Shown in pieces: positions 1 to 5,905 of a stretch of 11,816 nt of DNA. Made by a program: the position numbers and the translations under genes. Within the stretch, counting starts at the first letter, position 1. Each line of letters starts with the position of its first letter. The DNA lies in the NCBI GenBank assembly GCA_023140595.1, contig JAGLLI010000026.1, positions 1 through 11,816 on the forward strand, written 5' to 3'. This stretch comes from Candidatus Parcubacteria bacterium. GTDB lineage: Bacteria > Patescibacteriota > Patescibacteriia > Patescibacteriales > UBA12075. The notes under the pieces are model-generated. The model was not told where the DNA came from, searched no databases, and saw only the letters and a list, made by a program, of their open reading frames with translations.

Positions 1-1308
1 ATTCCTGTTTCTTATGTTAATGATTTTGGCATTCATATTGCCAAGACAGTTTGGGGCTTAATTAAATTTTATTTAGATAAAAAACAAAGCGATGATATTT
101 ATAAAGATTTGAAAAAATTTTCAAAATATGAAAACAAGGGAGCGCTACTCGGAGAAATATATGTTCGCGCAAATAAGAAAATAGAGGAAAACAAAACCGC
201 GAAACAGCTTGTTGAGGTGATTATGAAAAAGATTGAAAGCAGAACAGGCAAGGAATATGAATTATGGAAAATTACGCGCGAATGGTCAATTGAACAATTT
301 GCAAAAATCTATAAAGAATTGGGAGTGGAGTTTGAAAAGATTTATTATGAAAGCGAGTTTATTTATCAAGGGCAGAAATTAGTTAAGGAATTGTTGCAAA
401 AAAATATTCTTAAGAAAAGTCAAGGAGCGGTTATTGCCGATCTGGAAAAATATGATTTAGGAGTATTGGTTGTGTTGCGAAGTGACGGCACGGCAACTTA
501 TCCTGTGGCAGATATTCCTTTGGCTATGCAAAAGTTTAAAGAGTATAATCCGGATGCTTCTATTTATGTGGTGGATAAGCGCCAGGCTTTGTATTTTAAA
601 CAGCTTTTTCATATTTTAAAATCAATAGGATACAAAAAGCCCATGATTCATTTGGGCTATGATGTAGTTAAATTGCCAACAGGAATGATGTCTTCGCGAT
701 TGGGCAATACCATTACTTATGAAGATTTAAAAGAGCAATTATTTGTAAAAGCAAAACAAGAAACAAGCAAACGGCATCCTGACTGGTCAAAAGAAAAAAT
801 TAATTTTATTGTTAACGCGTTAGTTTTAGGCGTGATTAAATTTGAAATGTTAAAGATTGGACAAGAACAACCAATTGTTTTTGATATAGATAAAGCCTTG
901 AGTTTTAACGGTTTTACTTCCGCTTATTTGCAATATGCTTACGCGCGGATAAAAAGTATTGTCGGCAAGTCAAAAGTCAAAAGTAATCAGCCCGAGGCTG
1001 ACCGGCAAGCCGGAAAATTTAAAATTAATTTTGATGAGTTATCCGAAGAAAAAGAGCATAAACTGATTTTAAAATTAGCCAAGTATCCTTCCGCGGTTGA
1101 TCAAGCAGGCAAAGATTTTAATCCTTCGGAAATTGCTCGTTATTTATTTGAGTTGGCGCAAGACATGAATGATTATTATCATGAAGTGCCGATTTTAAAA
1201 GCAGATGAAAAAATCAGGGACGCGCGTTTGGCGTTGATTTTATCAGTCAGTCAAGTAATCAAAAACGGACTTGATTTATTGGGGATTGGGGTTGTTGAGG
1301 AGATGTAG
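1..1308 (+). CDS. argS: Arginyl-tRNA synthetase, 3' part (runs off left edge)
   Basis: This class I synthetase charges tRNA-Arg with arginine in the cytoplasm. The frame is open from base 1, so the gene is cut by the window edge. About 435 residues are visible and the HIGH motif lies outside. What is seen: a VNDFG-type segment at the very start, a TYPVADIPLA segment of the catalytic core (about base 500), a KMSKS-like loop reading GMMSSRLGN (bases 682-708), and a C-terminal DALR anticodon-binding domain. The protein ends in the family-typical GLDLLGIGVVEEM. The KMSKS lysine is not conserved, which is known in other ArgRS. A short in-frame low-complexity insert (bases 961-1014) sits before the anticodon domain. 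A TTG at 109 could be mistaken for a start, but homology continues upstream of it. The stop is TAG, the only non-TAA stop in the window. Confidence 0.95.
   Translation: MPVSYVNDFGIHIAKTVWGLIKFYLDKKQSDDIYKDLKKFSKYENKGALLGEIYVRANKKIEENKTAKQLVEVIMKKIESRTGKEYELWKITREWSIEQFAKIYKELGVEFEKIYYESEFIYQGQKLVKELLQKNILKKSQGAVIADLEKYDLGVLVVLRSDGTATYPVADIPLAMQKFKEYNPDASIYVVDKRQALYFKQLFHILKSIGYKKPMIHLGYDVVKLPTGMMSSRLGNTITYEDLKEQLFVKAKQETSKRHPDWSKEKINFIVNALVLGVIKFEMLKIGQEQPIVFDIDKALSFNGFTSAYLQYAYARIKSIVGKSKVKSNQPEADRQAGKFKINFDELSEEKEHKLILKLAKYPSAVDQAGKDFNPSEIARYLFELAQDMNDYYHEVPILKADEKIRDARLALILSVSQVIKNGLDLLGIGVVEEM
967..1014 (+). repeat. In-frame low-complexity and palindromic insert in argS
   Basis: The first part is a direct repeat of the unit GTCAAAA, read as KSKVKS. 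It is followed by a GC-richer stretch with the inverted arms CCGGC and GCCGG around AA (bases 1002-1013), read as PEADRQAG. The insert is at the junction between the catalytic core and the anticodon-binding domain, where ArgRS lengths vary. The composition differs from the flanking gene. It may be a small repeat that landed in the coding frame, or simply a variable linker. No second copy is present in this window. Confidence 0.4.
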
Positions 1309-1334
1309 AGTTTAATTACAAATAAAACAAATTA

Positions 1335-3023
1335 TTATTTCAACCACCTAATTTCATAAGGCTTCAAAATAATATCTTCTTCAAGTTTTAATTTTTCTTG
1401 ACTTAAAATATCTGTTACGCTACTTTTTAGCGTTTCTTTTTTTATTTTTTCAACGTCAACTTTTAGTTCTTTGTCGCTAACATTTGTCATCGCCAGCAAA
1501 TTATTTCCATTATCGTCAAACCTTAAAATTGCCATTACTTCCGAGCATAAGTCCAATATTTTTTGTTCAGCCAAAGGCGAGAATAACGGTTCTTTAATTC
1601 GCGCATCCAGTAATTTTTTATATCCGTAAAAAATTTTGTGCTTGCGTGAATTCGCGTCGTCAAGTTCTTCTGACAGTTTTTTATAATCAAATTTCTCGCG
1701 GTTAATCGCGCGCCCGTAACCGAGCTTTTCAACGCCTTCGCTCCAGTTATCCGCTCCTATTAAATTATTAAGATAAATTAAAGGTACTCCTTGCAGTGCC
1801 AGTTGGATTGATTGGCTTGCCAGGTATTTATTGATTTTACCAAGCGCGCTCGGGTAAGTAATGTTCATTTCATATATTTCCGTTTCATTGTTGCCGGCAT
1901 CGCGTTCTAAAACTTTACCGCCTTTTTTTTCGCAATCTTCTGCGATAGCCTGCATTTGTTCTTTGCTTAAAATTCCGCGCGCCGGAATTGTATGGATGCC
2001 GTCATGTGAAACGCTTAAATTCAAATAGCCGGTTTCCTCGCTTACGCGCTTTACGTTTTTAAGCCAGCTTGACGCTAAAGATGAATCGCCTGTTAGCATT
2101 GTATGGAGAAGCAGGGTTTCCAATTGAAAATGATAAACCAAATGCGCCTCATTATGTCCGTTGCCAAAATACGAAGTATTTTCTTTGTGCGGCAAAACCG
2201 TTTCCGTGATTACCCAGACATGCGGCGCGGCTTCGTTAAATACGGCGCGCATAATCTGTACAAATATATGCGCTTCCGGCAAGTCAAAACAATTTGTACC
2301 CATTTTTTTCCATGCGTAAGCAATCGCGTCAAGCCGTATAGCTTTTGCTCCGTTCTCAGCGTAAAATAAAAGTATTTTAAGCATTTCCAAAAAAACTTCA
2401 GGATTGGAAAAGTTTAAATCAACTTGATCTTCTGAAAATGTTGTCCAAACATATTTTTGGCTATCGCGCGTTTTAAATAAAGTTAAAAGCGGCTGTTTGC
2501 GCGGACGAAATACTTTCGCGAAATTTTCCTTGTTTTTTTCATATTCTTCTTTTGAAAAAGCAATAAAATAATCTTGGTATTTTTCGTCTCCTGCTAAAAA
2601 TTTTTGAAACCATTCGCTCTCGGCAGACATATGGTTAGCCACGCAATCAAACATAAGCCCGAAATCCTTTACAATCGGTTTTATATCTTCCCAGTCACCG
2701 TAAGGCTTGTTTACTTTATAATAATTCTTGACTGAAAAACCGTCATCGCTTGACCACGGATAAAACGGCAAAAAATGAACTTTATTTATAATCCCGCGCG
2801 CGTACTTACGCAAAAATTTACGCATTGTTTTAAAAGTCGCTACATTTTTTTCTTGCACATGGTCAGCATAGCAAATAAGAATCGTGTCTTTTTCGCTGAA
2901 TAGCGGCTGACCATCATCTGCTTGCGTTGGATTTCTTTTTTTAAAATCCTCTATAATATCCTGCACTTTTTTATATACCTCATCGGCTTGTTTCGGGTAT
3001 AGTCTTTTTATTTTTTTAAGCAT
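1335..3023 (-). CDS. GH13 subfamily 18 sugar phosphorylase, YcjM-like (probable glucosylglycerate phosphorylase)
   Basis: This 562-residue cytoplasmic enzyme belongs to the sucrose-phosphorylase group of alpha-amylase-fold enzymes. These cleave an alpha-glucoside with phosphate to give alpha-glucose 1-phosphate. Seen: LPFYPWSSDDGFSV (85-98), DCVANHMS (126-133), nucleophile Asp232 in AIRLDAIAY, acid/base Glu274 in VITETVLPH, and the third carboxylate Asp341 in SVSHDGIH. Length and segments such as YFGNGHNEAH and EKLGYGRAIN match, from memory, E. coli YcjM, which acts on 2-O-alpha-glucosylglycerate. The substrate is inferred; sucrose or glucosylglycerol phosphorylase is the alternative. The ATG at 3021-3023 has no clear ribosome site. 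No sugar transporter, kinase or phosphoglucomutase lies nearby, so the gene looks isolated. It converges on argS with a 26-bp gap and no obvious terminator hairpin. Confidence 0.9.
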   Translation of the reverse strand: MLKKIKRLYPKQADEVYKKVQDIIEDFKKRNPTQADDGQPLFSEKDTILICYADHVQEKNVATFKTMRKFLRKYARGIINKVHFLPFYPWSSDDGFSVKNYYKVNKPYGDWEDIKPIVKDFGLMFDCVANHMSAESEWFQKFLAGDEKYQDYFIAFSKEEYEKNKENFAKVFRPRKQPLLTLFKTRDSQKYVWTTFSEDQVDLNFSNPEVFLEMLKILLFYAENGAKAIRLDAIAYAWKKMGTNCFDLPEAHIFVQIMRAVFNEAAPHVWVITETVLPHKENTSYFGNGHNEAHLVYHFQLETLLLHTMLTGDSSLASSWLKNVKRVSEETGYLNLSVSHDGIHTIPARGILSKEQMQAIAEDCEKKGGKVLERDAGNNETEIYEMNITYPSALGKINKYLASQSIQLALQGVPLIYLNNLIGADNWSEGVEKLGYGRAINREKFDYKKLSEELDDANSRKHKIFYGYKKLLDARIKEPLFSPLAEQKILDLCSEVMAILRFDDNGNNLLAMTNVSDKELKVDVEKIKKETLKSSVTDILSQEKLKLEEDIILKPYEIRWLK

Positions 3024-3105
3024 ACGTTTGTTTAGTTATGAATTAAAAATTAAAAATTATTTTTATGATTTTTTTGAAATGTGGTAACGATTTATTCATA
3101 TCCCC

Positions 3106-3235
3106 GCCTAGGCATTAATGCCTAGGCTACGTTTTTTTAATCCCGTTAAAACGGGATATTTTCTACGAACGTTTTTAACGGCATCCCGCTTCAGCGGGAT
3201 TAAAAATTCCTAGCCCTGCCATTCTATGGCTGGGC
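3106..3235. repeat. Cluster of four short palindromes (REP-like)
   Basis: Four stem-loops lie within 130 bp. (1) 3106-3127: arms GCCTAGGC around ATTAAT, a perfect palindrome. (2) 3140-3157: arms ATCCCGTT and AACGGGAT around AA. (3) 3183-3200: arms ATCCCGCT and AGCGGGAT around TC. (4) 3213-3235: arms of 10 with one T-T mismatch around TCT. Palindromes 2 and 3 share the outer ATCCCG/CGGGAT and are clearly related. On the minus strand a GTAG overlaps the first base of palindrome 1, and another lies five bases before palindrome 2, as in REP elements handled by TnpA_REP transposases. No transposase is present here. The cluster sits between two minus-strand genes. None of the hairpins is followed by a convincing T-run in the minus-strand direction, so terminator function is doubtful. 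Confidence 0.75.
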
Positions 3236-3247
3236 GATTGGTGATTT

Positions 3248-3841
3248 TTATTTAAATTTTATTTTCCACTGATAATTCCCACGATATTTTATTTTGATTT
3301 CTCGATTACCAAAGTAATTTCTTATATTATCAACGTTAATAAACAGTTCCTTCGCATGACTTAAAATATGATCCAGTTCTTCACTTTCCAAATTATTTGG
3401 AATTAATAGTTTAACCTTGCAATCAAAAGGTTGTCTTGTTTCGCTTACAAAAACAATATATTCTTTCTTTTTTGTTTTAAAGAGTTTATATGATTTTTTA
3501 ACTGCAAATATCAGTATATTAAAAGCAATTCCATGAGGAACTGTCACGGTAATAAAATCAAAAATTTGACCATAAAATGATTCGAGTCCGAATGCACCAC
3601 CACCAAGCAAGGGCTCTAATTTTCTATATTTAATAAATTCTTTAACTCTTCGTAAATGCAACTTAATTGAGTCAGTGATATTAAACCAAATAAGTTTTAG
3701 TCTATATACTTTTCTTGACCCCCTCTTCACTTCTGAAATATCTAAAATACTAATATCAAATTTTGATTTTTTTAATTCTTCAAGAATTTGCTCTTTTTTT
3801 CCATTGGTGATCGTAATAAAAATTTTTCTAGTATTATCCAT
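3248..3841 (-). CDS. Hypothetical protein, 197 residues, with one hydrophobic segment
   Basis: I do not recognise this protein. The ATG at 3839-3841 is preferred over a TTG seven codons upstream (3860-3862). It starts with an alpha/beta-looking stretch, MDNTRKIFITITNGKKEQIL, and continues with a basic region (about 60-76). A glycine patch LLGGGAFG (78-85) leads into a mainly hydrophobic segment (about 90-115, FDFITVTVPHGIAFNILIFAV) bounded by lysines. A second alpha/beta-looking half ends in a basic tail, KIKYRGNYQWKIKFK. The hydrophobic stretch could be one membrane span or a buried helix. An ATTATA at 3865-3870 reads TATAAT on the minus strand and could be a -10 box, but no good -35 is visible. 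Downstream lies the palindrome cluster. The gene is more AT-rich and lysine-rich than its neighbours and looks accessory. Confidence 0.7.
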   Translation of the reverse strand: MDNTRKIFITITNGKKEQILEELKKSKFDISILDISEVKRGSRKVYRLKLIWFNITDSIKLHLRRVKEFIKYRKLEPLLGGGAFGLESFYGQIFDFITVTVPHGIAFNILIFAVKKSYKLFKTKKKEYIVFVSETRQPFDCKVKLLIPNNLESEELDHILSHAKELFINVDNIRNYFGNREIKIKYRGNYQWKIKFK

Positions 3842-4148
3842 ATAAAATTTAAATAAAAACAAAAATTATAATCATCATTTTAAAAAATATATATTTCACA
3901 CAACTGGTCATTACACGAAAAAATCATATAAAACACCAAATTCTGTATTTTATGCGAAATTATGTTGTAATAGTATTATTTCTTAATTTTAACACAATAA
4001 TTATAAAATGCAATTGTTATTATAAAAACTGATAACCGCTTGCCTTGTTTTTTCAAGCAAATATGCTAAAATTTATTTATCACTTAAATATATCAAAAAA
4101 TAATCATAGCCCATCATAATAATCAAAAAAATCATAGTTCAAGACAAT
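3842..4148. other. AT-rich divergent intergenic region
   Basis: This stretch of 307 bp separates the minus-strand hypothetical gene from the plus-strand RhuM gene. It is very AT-rich and I found no coding frame or RNA gene. It holds a small hairpin with a T6 loop (4040-4060: TTGC and TTG pairing with CAA and GCAA around a bulged C). The last 48 bp are repeat copy A. A weak promoter candidate for RhuM is TTGCCT (4040-4045), 16 bp, TATGCT (4062-4067); its -35 overlaps the hairpin. Confidence 0.6.
4101..4148 (+). repeat. 48-bp dispersed repeat, copy A
   Basis: Copy A matches 10992-11039 at 46 of 48 positions; the differences are at 4112 (C versus T) and 4119 (A versus G). It holds ATCATA at 4103, 4113 and 4131 and ATCAAA at 4122, spaced 10, 9 and 9 bp, close to one helical turn. 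A further ATCAAA begins at 4092. The repeat ends with TAGTTCAAGACAAT directly against the ATG of the RhuM gene. Read on the minus strand it contains TTGAAC, an 18-bp spacer and TATGAT, a possible outward promoter. Confidence 0.9.
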
Positions 4149-5192
4149 ATGCTAAAGAAAAATAAAAAAATAGCGCTTAATAATAGCTTTACTGAATTTT
4201 TGCTTTATACTGCTCCGAATGGGAAAGTGAAAGTGGAGATATTTTTGAAAGATGAAAATATTTGGTTAACGCAAGCAAAAATTGCGAAACTTTTTGGAGT
4301 GGACAGGACTGTAATAACAAAACATCTTAGAAATATTTTTAAAAACGGCGAATTACAGGAAAATTCAGTATGTGCAAATTTTGCACATACTGCCGATGAT
4401 GGCAAAAAATATAATACAAAATTTTATAACCTTGACGCTATTATTTCTGTTGGTTATCGGGTTAATAGCGCTCAGGCAACGCATTTTCGCATTTGGGCAA
4501 CAGAACGGTTAAAAGAGTATATTATAAAAGGATTTACTATGGATGATGAACGGCTTAAAAATCCGAATAATATTTTTGGGCAGGATTATTTTGAAGAACA
4601 GCTGGCAAGAATACGGGATATTCGTTCCAGTGAAAGAAGATTATACCAAAAAGTAACTGATATATACGCGCAGTGCAGCGCCGACTATTCTCCAACTAAT
4701 AATATTACTAAGCAATTTTTTGCCACTGTGCAAAACAAACTCCATTTTGCCATAACCGGCAAGACAGCCGCGGAGATAATTCATGAAAGAGCGGATAGTA
4801 AAAAGTATAATATGGGGCTGACGACATGGAAATACGCCCCAAAAGGAAAAATCAGGGAAACGGATGTTGTGATTGCGAAAAATTACCTTGTTGAACACGA
4901 GCTTAATTTACTGAATAGAATTGTGACAATGTATTTGGATTACGCGGAAATGCAGGCGCAAAAAGGTATAATTATGTATATGAAAGATTGGGTTAAAAGG
5001 CTTAATATTTTTCTTAAATTTAACGAGTGGGAAATTTTAACTAACGCCGGAAAAATCAGTCACGAGGTTGCCGAGGCCTTGGCGCTTGGAGAATATGATA
5101 TTTTTAAAAAAATACAGGACAAAAATTATATTTCTGATTTTGACAAAGAAGTTAAAAAAATTTTGAAAAAAGAAAAAAGAGAGAATAAATAA
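4149..5192 (+). CDS. RhuM-family protein (virulence protein RhuM type)
   Basis: This 347-residue protein belongs to the RhuM family, named after a Salmonella pathogenicity-island 3 gene. Its biochemical role is not established. Seen: an N-terminal segment EFLLYTAPNGKVKVEIFL, then a winged-helix-like region WLTQAKIAKLFGVDRTVITK (39-58) suggesting DNA binding, the family signature SVCANFAHTADDGK (73-86), YNLDAIISVGYRVNS (93-107), and RIWATERLKEYIIKGF (114-129). The C-terminal half is helical and charged and ends in a lysine-rich tail. An in-frame TAG at 4107-4109 limits the start, so the ATG abutting the repeat is chosen. Such genes are scattered accessory genes, often near phage or toxin-antitoxin loci, so horizontal transfer is plausible. 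The lipoprotein gene follows after 44 bp on the same strand. The family call is firm; the function is open. Confidence 0.9.
   Translation: MLKKNKKIALNNSFTEFLLYTAPNGKVKVEIFLKDENIWLTQAKIAKLFGVDRTVITKHLRNIFKNGELQENSVCANFAHTADDGKKYNTKFYNLDAIISVGYRVNSAQATHFRIWATERLKEYIIKGFTMDDERLKNPNNIFGQDYFEEQLARIRDIRSSERRLYQKVTDIYAQCSADYSPTNNITKQFFATVQNKLHFAITGKTAAEIIHERADSKKYNMGLTTWKYAPKGKIRETDVVIAKNYLVEHELNLLNRIVTMYLDYAEMQAQKGIIMYMKDWVKRLNIFLKFNEWEILTNAGKISHEVAEALALGEYDIFKKIQDKNYISDFDKEVKKILKKEKRENK
4366..4392 (+). repeat. Perfect 13-bp-arm palindrome inside the RhuM gene
   Basis: The arms CAGTATGTGCAAA and TTTGCACATACTG flank a single T. The stretch encodes part of the conserved SVCANFAHTA signature. It would form a strong hairpin in the mRNA and also looks like a dyad operator. 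It may simply reflect the conserved residues, which limits how much can be read into it. Confidence 0.7.
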
Positions 5193-5236
5193 TATAGCGC
5201 GAATTTTAAATATAATAAAACTAACAAAAAAAATCT

Positions 5237-5893
5237 ATGAAAAAAGCATTAATTTTGAGTTTAAGTTTGATGATTTGCTTGGGATTTTCCGCTTGCGGTA
5301 AAAAAGAAGCAAAAAATGATGTTCAAGTTGCAGCGCCTGAGCACGGTTTGGTTGTTAAGGAAAATAATACATTAATGGGCTGGCTTAAAAAAGGCAAAGC
5401 GGTTGAGTGCAGAGTAACCGCCCCCGAAGGCGAGATGATTATTAAAACAAAAAACGAAGTTGTGCGCATGGAAGGTATTGCGTATTTTTCTCCTGATTCA
5501 GGAACTGAACAGCCAAAAGCGGAAAACGGAGTAATGCTGACTGTTGGCGATTGGGTATATACGTGGGACTCGCAAACTAAAAAAGGAGCGAAAATGAATT
5601 TTAAAGAACTGGAAGCAATAGGAATAGAAGATAGCGAAGCAGTTCCAGACGACAGAAAAAATTGGGATGAAATGGTGGAAGCGTGGGAAGATATGGACGT
5701 GGCCTACGAATGCAAGGAACTAAGATTGGATGATGAATTATTCACAGAACCAAAAGATATTGATTTTATGGATTTAGGCGCTATAATGATTAACGCAAAT
5801 AAATTAATGGAAGGCTTGGATAGCAATCAAGAAGACATTGAAAAAATGCTGGAGGATATGGATATTAATACAGAGGGTTTATTAAAAGAATAA
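5237..5893 (+). CDS. Secreted lipoprotein of unknown function
   Basis: The 218-residue product begins with a lipoprotein signal: MKK, a hydrophobic core (LILSLSLMICLGF) and a lipobox FSAC with Cys20 as the likely lipidated residue. It is therefore expected to be exported and anchored on the outside of the cytoplasmic membrane. The mature part has a beta-rich stretch (about 55-122) with ECRVTAPEGEMIIKT, VRMEGIAYF and VGDWVYTWDSQTKKGAKM. This pattern recurs in small lipoproteins of Patescibacteria and recalls LolA-like folds (inference). Two cysteines, Cys58 and Cys159, could form a disulphide. The C-terminal third is acidic and helical, with ten of the last 22 residues Asp or Glu. A TATAAT at 5211-5216 could be a -10 box, but the -35 is poor. 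glyS follows 12 bp downstream, so co-transcription is likely. Confidence 0.85.
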   Translation: MKKALILSLSLMICLGFSACGKKEAKNDVQVAAPEHGLVVKENNTLMGWLKKGKAVECRVTAPEGEMIIKTKNEVVRMEGIAYFSPDSGTEQPKAENGVMLTVGDWVYTWDSQTKKGAKMNFKELEAIGIEDSEAVPDDRKNWDEMVEAWEDMDVAYECKELRLDDELFTEPKDIDFMDLGAIMINANKLMEGLDSNQEDIEKMLEDMDINTEGLLKE

Positions 5894-5905
5894 ATATTAC
5901 AAATT

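Noticed and set aside
109..111. TTG as the start codon of argS
   Set aside because: The frame is open back to base 1 and encodes ArgRS-like sequence (VNDFG segment) before the TTG, so the gene is cut by the window edge.
2103..2369. 88-codon open frame antisense to the GH13 gene
   Set aside because: It overlaps the conserved catalytic region of the phosphorylase and its product has no recognisable features.
3106..3235. Palindrome cluster as a CRISPR array
   Set aside because: The units differ in sequence and length, spacing is irregular, no unique spacers of constant size exist and no cas genes are present.
3106..3235. Palindrome cluster as ordinary terminators of the upstream minus-strand gene
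   Set aside because: On the minus strand the stems are followed by mixed sequence or A-runs, not T-runs, and four in a row is more than termination needs.
3863..4100. Small RNA or riboswitch in the gap before RhuM
   Set aside because: The sequence is AT-rich with only one weak hairpin and no recognisable conserved motif or terminator.
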